From positions 1-54,908 of the forward strand of contig JAFUGA010000011.1 of assembly GCA_017469625.1 (NCBI GenBank): a stretch of DNA of 54,908 nt, in the 5' to 3' direction. Both the position numbers and the translations under genes were made by a program. Within the stretch, counting starts at the first letter, position 1. The number at the start of each line of letters is the position of its first letter. Source of the DNA: Bacteroidales bacterium. GTDB lineage: Bacteria; Bacteroidota; Bacteroidia; Bacteroidales; P3. The notes below the pieces were generated by a model that searched no databases, was not told where the DNA came from, and saw nothing but the letters and a program-made list of their open reading frames with translations. Positions 46,026-54,908 of this stretch are shown here, piece by piece.

Positions 46026-47240
46026 ATGAGAAAGATATTTGTATTCATTGTACTACTGTTTTGTGGTATAGATGTATTGTTTAGTCAAATAAAAGGAAAT
46101 GTGAAATGTGCAGATGGTACTCCTGCAAGTTTTGCTACCGTTGTTTTATACCCAGATAACAAGACAAACTCTTCACCACTGAAATATACGATTACAAACA
46201 AAGAGGGTAACTTTACTTTGGATATAAACAATAAAACAGGGTATTGGATTACGGTGAAATACGTTGGTTACAATGAATACAGATATGAAATGCAGGGAAA
46301 CGAAACTTGCCTTAATATACAATTGGAACTAAACGAAAATAGCAACCTAAATGAAGTAGTAGTAAAATCTTCCTATTCTGGTATTACGGTTAAGGGAGAT
46401 ACTATTGCATTTGACACAGAACATTTTAAAACAGGAGAAGAAGAAACAGTAGGAGACGTATTGAAGAAATTGCCCGGTATGGAAGTGTCAGATAATGGTG
46501 ATGTTTCTTTTGGAGGCAAACAAGTAGATAAAATACTTGTAGATGGCAAAGATATGTTTTCTTCTGGTAGTGATGGAGTAATAAACAATCTTTCTGCAGA
46601 TGCTTTGCAAAGTGCAGAAATTCTTAAAAATTATAAAACCGGTAGTGTAGTAGATGATTTTAGAAATACGGATTTAACTGCTCTGAATTTGAAAACAGAT
46701 GGCAAACATAGAATTTCAGGAAAAGTAAATCTTAATGCAGGTTTTAAAGAAAAAGTAAAAGGTAATGCAGATGTGTTGTATATGGGTGAAAAATTATATC
46801 TTACTTCTGCCCTTGCAGCAAACAATACAGGCGAGAGTGTATTCTCGTTCCATGATTATATAAAAAATGTAGTGGGTTTGGATAACTTGCTTTCACATAA
46901 TCGCAAAGCCTTAAACTTTTCTTCAGATGAGGTTGCATTGATATTCCCTCCTCAAAATGTTTATAAGAATATAAACTCCATAGCCACTCTAAGCGGAACC
47001 TACAAACCTAATGATAGATTTAAAATAAACAGTTCTTTGATATTAAACGGTTCAAACGTTGATGCAAAAAGTTTATCCGAACAGTTGTATTACGCTTTTG
47101 ATGTAACAAATGTTCATCGTCTAAAAAATGATAACCGAAACCGTTTTATTAGTTTCAATCTTACAGAAACATATAAAATAAGTGAAAAATCCGAGATAAG
47201 CAATCGTACTCACCTACAAACATCTTCTTTAAAAAAATGA
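46026..47240 (+). CDS. Outer-membrane TonB-receptor-like protein, N-terminal fragment (frameshifted)
   Basis: A 404-residue first part of a receptor. It has a signal peptide (1-20), a CarboxypepD-regulatory-like beta domain (about 22-105, GNVKCADGTPASFATVVLY), a plug domain (about 108-215, VGDVLKKLPGMEVSDNGDV, KILVDGKDMFSSG) and the first barrel strands. The frame ends early in TGA at 47238, immediately after a run of seven A (47231-47237). Removing one A would join it to the downstream frame, which continues the barrel. So this and the next entry are one gene of about 870 codons, interrupted. Confidence 0.85.
   Translation: MRKIFVFIVLLFCGIDVLFSQIKGNVKCADGTPASFATVVLYPDNKTNSSPLKYTITNKEGNFTLDINNKTGYWITVKYVGYNEYRYEMQGNETCLNIQLELNENSNLNEVVVKSSYSGITVKGDTIAFDTEHFKTGEEETVGDVLKKLPGMEVSDNGDVSFGGKQVDKILVDGKDMFSSGSDGVINNLSADALQSAEILKNYKTGSVVDDFRNTDLTALNLKTDGKHRISGKVNLNAGFKEKVKGNADVLYMGEKLYLTSALAANNTGESVFSFHDYIKNVVGLDNLLSHNRKALNFSSDEVALIFPPQNVYKNINSIATLSGTYKPNDRFKINSSLILNGSNVDAKSLSEQLYYAFDVTNVHRLKNDNRNRFISFNLTETYKISEKSEISNRTHLQTSSLKK
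47231..47240 (+). other. Frameshift at an A7 tract in the receptor gene
   Basis: In the frame of the upstream part, TTA AAA AAA TGA stops. One base less gives TTA AAA AAT GAT GAT TCT, which reads on through LSESGLTNM into the downstream open frame. Confidence 0.75.
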
Positions 47241-47262
47241 TGATTCTCTAAGTGAGAGTGGA

Positions 47263-48645
47263 TTGACTAATATGTTTGCAAATCAAAATAACGACCTTAG
47301 AAAAACAAATATACAAGATGAGGTGGCGTTTAATGTAAAGATGGGTAAGGGATTGCTTTCTGCACATTTGATATTTGATTATGTGAAACGAAATTATACA
47401 TACAATCTACTTACAGACCAAAATATATTGCCAACTCTTTACAATGAGATAACTCCGAATAGTTTTGAACTTCCTATAAAAAAGAAAATAAATAATACTA
47501 CTATTTCTCCCGATATTACATATTCGTACCCTATTTTCAAAAACATAAAATTTCAGAGTACATTCACGTTTAACTACAACGAAAACAAATTTTCATACGA
47601 GGATTTAAACTCTCCTGTAGAAGAATCTTTGACTTGGAACGATTATGCTTTGGATTTATCTTTCAATAAAATGGAGGGATTTTTCCAATTCAATATAGGA
47701 ACATCATTAAAAGAAACTAAATGGAAGACGACTTTTGAAGATATGAAAACAGGTTCTTCGTTCTTTGTTTTACCACAAGCAACTCTTAGACTACATTTTA
47801 GTACTTCAAACGATTTATCTCTTTCTGCATCTATAGATAATAAACCTATAGAAATGGAATATCTTTTAAGAGATACTATAGTTAATGATTATAGTAGCAT
47901 ATACAAAGGTTCATTGATTACAGACCCATTTTGCAAAAGCAAGTCTTTGTCTTTGAACTATAACTTCTTTGATATGTTTTACAATATAATGTTTTTCATA
48001 AACGCTACTTTGAATGAAACAGACGTAACCAAAGCCCACACTATCCAAAACAATAGTATTGTTCATATATCTGAATATGACAATGATGGAACAATGTCAA
48101 GCAAATCTGTTATGGCACATTTGAACAAAGGATTTAGTTTTCTACCTATAGATGTAAAACTATCTGGTGGTGTAAATACGTCAAAGAGTGAAACTTTCTT
48201 AAATAATGTAAAAGATGAAATAAATTCACTGAACTACAATATGAATTTAGGAATATCTTCTCGTATGAAAACTATTTTTAACTTTACTTTGGGAGCAGGT
48301 TTTGTAAAATCAAACTATGACTATAAAGTTTCAGATATAACCAACGATATGTTGGAGAAAAATCTTAACGGTTCTATAATCTTTGTTTATAAAAAACTTA
48401 GAGGAAACATTCACATGTCTTATGCGTATGCAGATAACAGTATGCTGGATAAGAATTACTATAATTTAGGTTTTAGAGTAGAATATCAAATAAAAAAATG
48501 GCGTTTGCACATTAACGGAGATAATATTCTAAATCTAAACAATACAGAATGGGTAAGCATATCCGCTACTCCATTATATACAAGTACTACAGTATTTAGA
48601 AGAATGCCTGGATATATTCTAATGGGTGTAGGTTACAAATTCTAA
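47263..48645 (+). CDS. Outer-membrane receptor, C-terminal barrel fragment (frameshifted)
   Basis: A 460-codon frame from a TTG that is not a genuine start; it is the rest of the preceding gene's barrel. It consists of alternating amphipathic beta strands and ends YILMGVGYKF with a terminal aromatic residue, as outer-membrane barrels do. It matches the outer-membrane beta-barrel family paired with GLPGLI proteins. If the A7 tract changes length, or polymerase or ribosome slips there, full-length protein could be made. The stop codon overlaps the convergent LRR gene by four bases. Confidence 0.8.
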   Translation: MTNMFANQNNDLRKTNIQDEVAFNVKMGKGLLSAHLIFDYVKRNYTYNLLTDQNILPTLYNEITPNSFELPIKKKINNTTISPDITYSYPIFKNIKFQSTFTFNYNENKFSYEDLNSPVEESLTWNDYALDLSFNKMEGFFQFNIGTSLKETKWKTTFEDMKTGSSFFVLPQATLRLHFSTSNDLSLSASIDNKPIEMEYLLRDTIVNDYSSIYKGSLITDPFCKSKSLSLNYNFFDMFYNIMFFINATLNETDVTKAHTIQNNSIVHISEYDNDGTMSSKSVMAHLNKGFSFLPIDVKLSGGVNTSKSETFLNNVKDEINSLNYNMNLGISSRMKTIFNFTLGAGFVKSNYDYKVSDITNDMLEKNLNGSIIFVYKKLRGNIHMSYAYADNSMLDKNYYNLGFRVEYQIKKWRLHINGDNILNLNNTEWVSISATPLYTSTTVFRRMPGYILMGVGYKF

Positions 48646-49157
48646 TTCTCTTTTCTACTACCACAATTACAAGGGTGGTCTTTCCTAATGCGTGTTTTAG
48701 GGAAAAGAGATTTTATAGCCTTTTGTTCTTTGCGTGTCATCTGTATTGCACGCAAATCAAGGTATTTTAAGTTCAGGTTTTTGAAATCTTCATCAAACTC
48801 CCTTATCATATTATCCCAAAGAATAAGAGTGTCTATCTGCATTTGAGCCATTTCTTTAGGTAGAAAAGAAAGGAGATTTTGTGCAGCGTTTATATAGTGA
48901 AGATGTTGCAGAGAAACTATCTCTTTTGGCAACTCTTTTATATAGTTACGTGAAATGTCAAGTCGTTGCAAGTTTTTCAAATCCAATATTTCCATAGGAA
49001 ACTCTTTTAGTTTCTTTTTCTTAAGAATGAGAGTTGCAACACTATCTTTGTTTTCTAAAGCTTCTTCTAAAGAATAACAAGTAAGACTTTGAGAATAGCA
49101 AATTGACAAACAACAAGAAAGTATTATACTAAGAAAGAATTTTTTTCGCATCTTCAC
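48642..49157 (-). CDS. Exported leucine-rich repeat protein
   Basis: A 171-residue protein with a signal peptide (about 1-22, ending CYSQS) and four or five leucine-rich repeats (LKNLQRLDISRNYIKELPKE, LQHLHYINAAQNLLSFLPKE, QIDTLILWDN). It is probably a periplasmic or surface protein-binding module. The start overlaps the end of ribF by 29 bases (23 if the second Met, at 49151, is used), so translation is likely coupled. At the other end it overlaps the convergent receptor gene by four bases. There is no sorting domain. Confidence 0.8.
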   Translation of the reverse strand: MKMRKKFFLSIILSCCLSICYSQSLTCYSLEEALENKDSVATLILKKKKLKEFPMEILDLKNLQRLDISRNYIKELPKEIVSLQHLHYINAAQNLLSFLPKEMAQMQIDTLILWDNMIREFDEDFKNLNLKYLDLRAIQMTRKEQKAIKSLFPKTRIRKDHPCNCGSRKEN

Positions 49158-50058
49158 AATCTTTTTTCATTTGTTGTACCAACTCTTCTTTGCTATCAAA
49201 ATGTATTTCTTCCCTTAGATAATCTACAAACATAAGTTTAACCTCTTTGTTGTAGATATTTTCTTTGAAATTAAAAATAAAAGTTTCTATGGTTTTATTC
49301 TTTCCCTGAAAAGTAGGACGGTAGCCTATGTTTGTTACACTTTCATATACCTTATTATTATATAATATATGTGTAGCATAGACTCCGTTTTTTGGAATTA
49401 TCTTATTGTTTGGTAAAACTATGTTTGCTGTTGGAAAACCTAAAGTTTGTCCTATCTGAAACCCCTTTTCTACTTTTGATTGTATGGAATACTCCTGTTC
49501 TAACATAGCATTGGCTAAACGTATCTTGCCTTGTTTTATGGCTAAACGTATTTCAGAGGAAGATATTTCTATTTCATTTTCAAAAAGTGCTATCTTATCT
49601 TGTATTATCTTTATATCGTTGTACTCTCCCTTTGTAATTATTTCTTTGAACTCGTTGTTGTTTGGATTTCCAAAGCTATTATCGTAACCTAACAGTAGAG
49701 TATGAAGATTTAACTTCGTTTTCAGAATATCTAAAAACTCTTTGGGACTAATACTTGCAAATTCCTTAGTGAATAATACAGTAAAGATATAATCTACATT
49801 TGATTCTTGTATCTTGTTGTATCTTTCTTCGTTTGTTTGCAAAAGTTCTATAGGGTTGCTTTCTTGTTTTAAATCCAAAACAGTGCGAGGGTGGTTGCTA
49901 AAAGTAATAACTGCACTTTTACAGTTATGTTTTTTTGCTAATGTATTCAACTCTTGCAACATAAACTTATGACCCTTATGCACTCCGTCAAACATTCCAA
50001 TAGTTGCAACGGTAGAATATGGTAGAGATTTTATATTTTCTAATTCTAATATTTCCAA
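49129..50058 (-). CDS. ribF: Bifunctional riboflavin kinase / FAD synthetase
   Basis: RibF turns riboflavin into FMN and then FAD. The N-terminal FAD-synthetase domain shows VATIGMFDGVHKGHKF (about residues 18-33) with the HxGH-like nucleotidyltransferase motif, and the SSEIRLAIKQGKI segment. The C-terminal kinase domain (about 180-309) has LGFPTANIVLP and GVYATHI. The length of 309 is typical. The LRR gene overlaps its 3' end. The gene is divergent from atpD across a repeat array. Confidence 0.95.
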   Translation of the reverse strand: MEILELENIKSLPYSTVATIGMFDGVHKGHKFMLQELNTLAKKHNCKSAVITFSNHPRTVLDLKQESNPIELLQTNEERYNKIQESNVDYIFTVLFTKEFASISPKEFLDILKTKLNLHTLLLGYDNSFGNPNNNEFKEIITKGEYNDIKIIQDKIALFENEIEISSSEIRLAIKQGKIRLANAMLEQEYSIQSKVEKGFQIGQTLGFPTANIVLPNNKIIPKNGVYATHILYNNKVYESVTNIGYRPTFQGKNKTIETFIFNFKENIYNKEVKLMFVDYLREEIHFDSKEELVQQMKKDCEDAKKILS

Positions 50059-50124
50059 TACTGTTCTTATTTTTTTGCAAAATTACAAAAAAACACTGTA
50101 ATACAAAATTGTTTCTTCATTCTA

Positions 50125-50252
50125 TGTTTCTATCTCTTTGTTTTAATTTCGTAGAACTTTGTTTTAATTTTACGAAACAAAGTTTTAGAATTCTATTTCT
50201 TTGTTTTAGAAAATTAGAATAAAGAGATAGAAAATTAAAACAAAGTTTCATT
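50125..50252. repeat. Intergenic modular AAAG/AATT repeat array 6
   Basis: Six units lie between the divergent ribF and atpD genes. TTTCTATCTCTTT (50127-50139) and AAAGAGATAGAAA (50221-50233) form a perfect 13-bp inverted repeat around four inner units. The open frame 50019-50222 in this region is array read-through. Confidence 0.8.
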
Positions 50253-50344
50253 TTTTCCTTTTGTCTTTATGTATGATTAGTGTCTGAAAAGGGAGATAAA
50301 TATTTAAATTTGGAAATAAATTCTTTTTAATTGAAAAAAATGAT

Positions 50345-50352
50345 GTATATTC
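50345..50352 (+). promoter_or_regulatory. Possible promoter -7 element of atpD
   Basis: TATATTCG followed by CAAG resembles TAnnTTTG with one mismatch, 44 bases before the atpD ATG. Confidence 0.35.
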
Positions 50353-50393
50353 GCAAGTTGAAAAAATAAGAAAAAAGAAAACTTTTACAATAG

Positions 50394-51908
<1,515 letters not shown>

Positions 51909-51923
51909 TTTGTATTCAGAGTT

Positions 51924-52160
51924 ATGAAAGTAGATATTATCACGCCAGAAGAAACATTGTATTCAGGACAAGCAAAAGATGTTCGTCTTATAGGTTTAGA
52001 TGGACACTTTCAGATTTTGAATAATCATGCTCCTATAGTATCTGCATTGGCTAAAGGTGAGATAAAGATTATAGATGGTGAAGATATACTCCATAGTTTT
52101 CAGATAAATGGAGGTATTGTTGAAATGTCGGATAATGCTATCCATATTTTAGCACAATAA
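51924..52160 (+). CDS. atpC: F1 ATP synthase epsilon subunit (short)
   Basis: A 78-residue epsilon subunit with the beta-sandwich only (KVDIITPEETLYSGQAKDV, LDGHFQILNNHAPIVSAL). The C-terminal helical inhibitory domain found in longer homologues is missing, as in many Bacteroidota. It starts 15 bases after atpD and is cotranscribed with it. Confidence 0.93.
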   Translation: MKVDIITPEETLYSGQAKDVRLIGLDGHFQILNNHAPIVSALAKGEIKIIDGEDILHSFQINGGIVEMSDNAIHILAQ

Positions 52161-52177
52161 AGAGAAAGTTTCTATAT

Positions 52178-52240
52178 AATAATTACACATTAGAATTTGT
52201 AGAAAAAATAGTTTATAATTCTAATGTGTAATTATTTTTG
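52178..52240. terminator. Bidirectional terminator after atpC
   Basis: A perfect 20-bp stem (52178-52197 with 52217-52236, core TTACACATTAGAATT) followed by T residues lies between atpC and the convergent receptor gene. Confidence 0.9.
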
Positions 52241-52269
52241 TATAGAATAGGTTTTATACTCTCTATTAT

Positions 52270-53958
52270 CTACATTCCAAAACGTGAAGTATCTACTTGT
52301 TTTTTCTCTCTTTGTTTGTAACCTTTGAATTTATAAACTATCTCACAGCGAAAATATCTTTTGTAAAAATTAAGGTCTATTTCATAATTTTGTCCCAAAG
52401 TATTGCAATAAATCAAACTTTCACTGCTTTTGAAAATATCTTTTACTGAGAAATTTAATATTAACCTATCATCAAAGAATTGGCATTTTAGGGTAGCGTC
52501 TAAAGATATGGCTTTATCGTATTCTCGCATAGCAGCATAACCGTGAGAAAAGAAATTAAAGAAGAGATTAAACATTATTTTAGGTTTGGTGCTTATGGTA
52601 ATATCAGTGCTATTTGTTACAAAGAATTGCCAATAATTGTTTTCAAAACTTAAAGAAAACCAATCGTTTGATTTATATTCTTGCCAGCGTACTTGACCCT
52701 GAAACCGTGAGGAAATCCTTTCGCCTACCTCTATAGGAAAATAGACGTTGGCAAAAACGAGATGTGTTTTCTCTAAATTGAGTGTTTGGGTTAATTTCAA
52801 AAGAGTGCCTGGAAGAAAATACTCCTGACGGATTAGATTGTCTTTTGCATACAAGTAACCTATAGTTAAAACATATTTTTGTTTAAAAATATAGTTGAAA
52901 TACGTCATATTTGAAATATCTGGTCGCAAATATGGATTACCTTTTGAAATACTGTATTTATCATCATGTGTAGTATAGTCTTGCAATTGCCAATAAGATG
53001 GATGAACTCTATTTGTATAGTTTTGTAATTGCAATATATTATCAACGTTTGGCATATATGATAATGTAAATTTAGGTAATAAATCATTGATTTCATAACC
53101 ATCATTATTATAATATTCTTGTGCCAAAGTAGCATCTAAATTCAGTTTGTTGTTAAGAAAACTCTTTCTTACAGAAACAAATGTTCTAATGCCGTTTTCT
53201 GTTATAAGTGAATTGACTTTATAATTATCTGTTCCTAATAGAGATAAATCATTATTTATTTGTCTATTCTTATTTTCAGTATAAGTAAATTTTCCACCAT
53301 AAGCAAGAGTCCAACCCTTAGGAAGATATTTGTTAATATTCAAATAACCCATTATTGTGTTTATCTTTTGATTGGCATTGTATGAAAAAGCATCTTGCAT
53401 TGGCAAAAGAGTTACTCCGTCTGATGAGTATTCAGCGTACTGCATATTTTGAGTGTAATCATTATTATAATTGGTATATTCTACTCCTGCATTAAAAGAA
53501 AAGATTTGTTCAGGTTTTGATTTATTCTGATTGTAGTGCAAAGAAATATTGTGAAGTGAGTTTTCTATATCATTATCCGAAATAGCATTACCTGTATATG
53601 TGTTTTTGCTATAACCTTTTTGATTTTGATTTGGTGTATATTGTCCCAAATATGATAGGTTTAAGGATTTGTAATCATCAAAATTATATGTGGCCGAAGA
53701 ATATACTGTATGAGTGTTGCCTTTTGTCAGACTGTAACTGTCGGAATGAATATCAAAAACATTTCCTAATACATTATGGTGAACATCTGTTTTTTGACGA
53801 TTTTTTCTTTTGCCAAAACTATTGTCATACGACAAATCAAAATTCCATTTCGGTGAAGAAAAGAATACAGATGCTTTTGAATCAAAGGAATGTGCAGATT
53901 GATTGAGATGTTCTGCTCCAATTTGACCACTATATGTATAATTATGTTCCTTTTTCAA
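52270..53958 (-). CDS. Outer-membrane receptor, C-terminal barrel fragment (frameshifted)
   Basis: A 562-codon leftward frame whose ATG is internal: it continues the plug/barrel of the fragment at 53982-54605. It begins with KKEHNYTYSGQIGAEH, which directly follows the conserved plug end INVILKK. Dozens of aromatic-rich beta strands follow, such as SFNAGVEYTNYNNDYTQNMQ, with a conserved barrel segment HPSYWQLQDYTTHDDKYSIS. The last residues, DTSRFGM, come after a typical TonB-barrel-like YKFKGYKQ end. In the combined frame the receptor would be about 780 residues. Confidence 0.8.
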   Translation of the reverse strand: MKKEHNYTYSGQIGAEHLNQSAHSFDSKASVFFSSPKWNFDLSYDNSFGKRKNRQKTDVHHNVLGNVFDIHSDSYSLTKGNTHTVYSSATYNFDDYKSLNLSYLGQYTPNQNQKGYSKNTYTGNAISDNDIENSLHNISLHYNQNKSKPEQIFSFNAGVEYTNYNNDYTQNMQYAEYSSDGVTLLPMQDAFSYNANQKINTIMGYLNINKYLPKGWTLAYGGKFTYTENKNRQINNDLSLLGTDNYKVNSLITENGIRTFVSVRKSFLNNKLNLDATLAQEYYNNDGYEINDLLPKFTLSYMPNVDNILQLQNYTNRVHPSYWQLQDYTTHDDKYSISKGNPYLRPDISNMTYFNYIFKQKYVLTIGYLYAKDNLIRQEYFLPGTLLKLTQTLNLEKTHLVFANVYFPIEVGERISSRFQGQVRWQEYKSNDWFSLSFENNYWQFFVTNSTDITISTKPKIMFNLFFNFFSHGYAAMREYDKAISLDATLKCQFFDDRLILNFSVKDIFKSSESLIYCNTLGQNYEIDLNFYKRYFRCEIVYKFKGYKQREKKQVDTSRFGM

Positions 53959-53981
53959 TATAACATTTATTGCAGCCCCTT

Positions 53982-54605
53982 TTACATTCCATTCAGCAGG
54001 TGCATTATATAAGATATTTCTACGTTTTCAACTTTTTCAGCAGGCAAAGTCTTTAAATAATTTATCAAATTATCATAACTCATAGAAGAAACTCTACCAT
54101 TTATAAGCACAGAAGAACCTTGCGTTCCTACAATAGTTAGACTATTATCATCATTACTTAAAACGGAAGGAAGTTCTTTTATTAAATCAAAAGCACTTAC
54201 GACTATCTTTTTATTTCTTACTGCCTCAGCATTATATTTGAGTTTATTGTCTTCAAGTATTACTATCTGACGTTTGGCTTTTACTTGAACTTCTTGCAAA
54301 GAAGTACCATCATATTCTAATATGATTTCTCCTTTTAAATCTTTCATATCTATAGAATATGTTTTGTATCCTACAAAACTAACTATTATAAACTTGTTTT
54401 GTGGATTGACTATGTTTAAAACAAATTTTCCCGTTGTGTCTGTAGCCGTTCCTGTAATTAAAGATGAATCCGCCTTGTTCAAAACTACAACATTAGCAAA
54501 CATAATAGGATTTTGTGCTGTGTCTTTGACAAAATATTCTACATTTTGTGCATAAACTAAGGCACAACTAATAATCGTGATAATGGAAATAATCAATCTT
54601 TTCAT
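53982..54605 (-). CDS. Outer-membrane receptor, N-terminal fragment (frameshifted)
   Basis: A 207-codon fragment with a signal peptide (1-19, ending LVYAQ), a CarboxypepD-regulatory-like domain (about 22-95, NPIMFANVVVLNKADSSLI) and a plug domain (LPSVLSNDDNSLTIVGTQ, VLINGRVSSMSYDNL). The conserved plug end ISYNAPAEWNVKGAAINV is broken: it reads ISYIMHLLNGM and stops, because of two extra bases in a TATATA stretch at 54006-54011. The remainder lies in another frame (52270-53958). A poly-C tract lies in its upstream region. Confidence 0.85.
   Translation of the reverse strand: MKRLIISIITIISCALVYAQNVEYFVKDTAQNPIMFANVVVLNKADSSLITGTATDTTGKFVLNIVNPQNKFIIVSFVGYKTYSIDMKDLKGEIILEYDGTSLQEVQVKAKRQIVILEDNKLKYNAEAVRNKKIVVSAFDLIKELPSVLSNDDNSLTIVGTQGSSVLINGRVSSMSYDNLINYLKTLPAEKVENVEISYIMHLLNGM
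54006..54011 (-). other. Frameshift at a TATATA stretch in the receptor gene
   Basis: On the minus strand TCT TAT ATA ATG CAC reads out of frame. Removing one TA gives TCT TAT AAT GCA CCT GCT GAA TGG, which restores the conserved plug end and leads into the downstream frame. Confidence 0.75.
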
Positions 54606-54643
54606 ACTCGTTTTATTTAAAATTTACACATGTAAAACGGTAT

Positions 54644-54652
54644 GGGGGGGGG
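54644..54652 (-). repeat. Poly-C tract upstream of the second receptor locus
   Basis: Nine G on the plus strand (C in the coding direction) lie 38 bases before the start codon at 54605. It is the second such tract in the window and, like the first, precedes an outer-membrane receptor gene. A possible -7 element, TACATGTG (54634-54627, one mismatch), lies nine bases downstream of it, which would put the tract inside the promoter spacer. Confidence 0.75.
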
Positions 54653-54786
54653 TAAAATATTGTATAAATGTAAAAAAAAAGTTCAAAATTTGTCTAAAAA
54701 CGCGAGAATAATATAAAAAATCTTCAAAAATAAATATTTGAGAATAAGTTACTTGAGAAAAAATAGTAAAAAAATCTTAAAAAATA

Positions 54787-54818
54787 TTTGGTGGGTAAGT
54801 AAAAAGGTAGTAATTTTG
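54787..54818 (+). promoter_or_regulatory. Strong Bacteroidota promoter at the right edge
   Basis: TTTG (54787-54790, extended TTTGGTGGG), exactly 20 bases of spacer and TAATTTTG (54811-54818) followed by CA. This is the best promoter in the window by fit and reads rightward out of it. Confidence 0.75.
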
Positions 54819-54908
54819 CACTCCGAAACTGATGAGGAAATGAACTGAGAAGTTCGTTGAGAGGGGTAGAGCAGGAGGAGAAAGGGACCGAGTTAGAGAA
54901 AAGAATAC
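54819..54908 (+). ncRNA. G-rich structured leader, possibly of an rRNA operon
   Basis: Right after the strong promoter the composition changes abruptly from AT-rich to purine/G-rich (GAGAGGGGTAGAGCAGGAGG). An 8-bp stem with a GAGA tetraloop (54839-54846 with 54851-54858; AATGAACT against AGTTCGTT) is present. No protein is encoded. This looks like the leader of a stable RNA transcript such as an rRNA operon, but the window ends before the gene. Confidence 0.4.

Noticed and set aside
54829-54850. Hammerhead-like CTGATGAGGAAA
   Set aside because: The core words touch without the required stem II between them, and the partner stems are missing.

Overview
This window comes from a strongly AT-rich member of the Bacteroidota, probably the order Bacteroidales. 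Three signs support this. Promoters have the TTTG / TAnnTTTG form. There are cargo proteins for the type IX secretion system (T9SS), with both type A and type B C-terminal sorting domains, and a GldF-GldG gliding/secretion ABC protein. The 287-residue primary sigma factor and the GLPGLI plus outer-membrane-barrel gene pairs are also typical. Genus and species cannot be fixed from the sequence alone. No tRNA, insertion sequence, prophage or CRISPR array was seen.

Layout. 1-4.4 kb: a leftward pair of exported proteins (one T9SS cargo) and an exported TPR protein. 4.4-7.6 kb: a YrdC/YciO-family gene divergent from tsaB-trmB (tRNA modification), then a second exported TPR protein. 7.7-9.6 kb: the small subunit of methylmalonyl-CoA mutase, without its large subunit. 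9.7-13.9 kb: a T9SS serine protease with a beta-helix region, preceded by a stand-alone copy of its propeptide. 14-31.6 kb: housekeeping genes (pyrG, an MFS transporter, an HI0933-like flavoprotein, valS, an M16 peptidase, nadD, rpoD, a DUF4139 protein, the kbl/threonine-dehydrogenase pair, folK and a small metal-binding protein). 32-39.5 kb: murB, a protein of unknown function, the fused gldFG, a DUF4340 protein and a type B T9SS cargo. 39.5-45 kb: dapA-fbaA, a histidine kinase with hemW, and a nitrilase-family amidase. 45-54.6 kb: two surface-receptor loci flank an LRR protein, ribF and atpD-atpC. The right edge carries a strong promoter and the start of an unusually G-rich, structured transcript.

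How the genes work together. Threonine catabolism is complete in two steps (Tdh then Kbl). t6A tRNA modification is represented by TsaB and possibly the YrdC-domain protein. The T9SS-related genes make a coherent surface-export theme.

Most notable signals. (1) Intergenic arrays are built from recurring 10-12 base words (AAACAAAG/CTTTGTTT alternating with AATT-centred words, about 21-base period). They occur at six long loci and several short ones, usually next to a terminator, and one appears to be inserted in frame inside hemW. (2) Two outer-membrane receptor loci each have a poly-C tract in the promoter region and each are broken by a frameshift at a simple-sequence tract, which looks like phase variation. 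(3) An orphan protease propeptide arose by a local duplication that starts in one of the array words.
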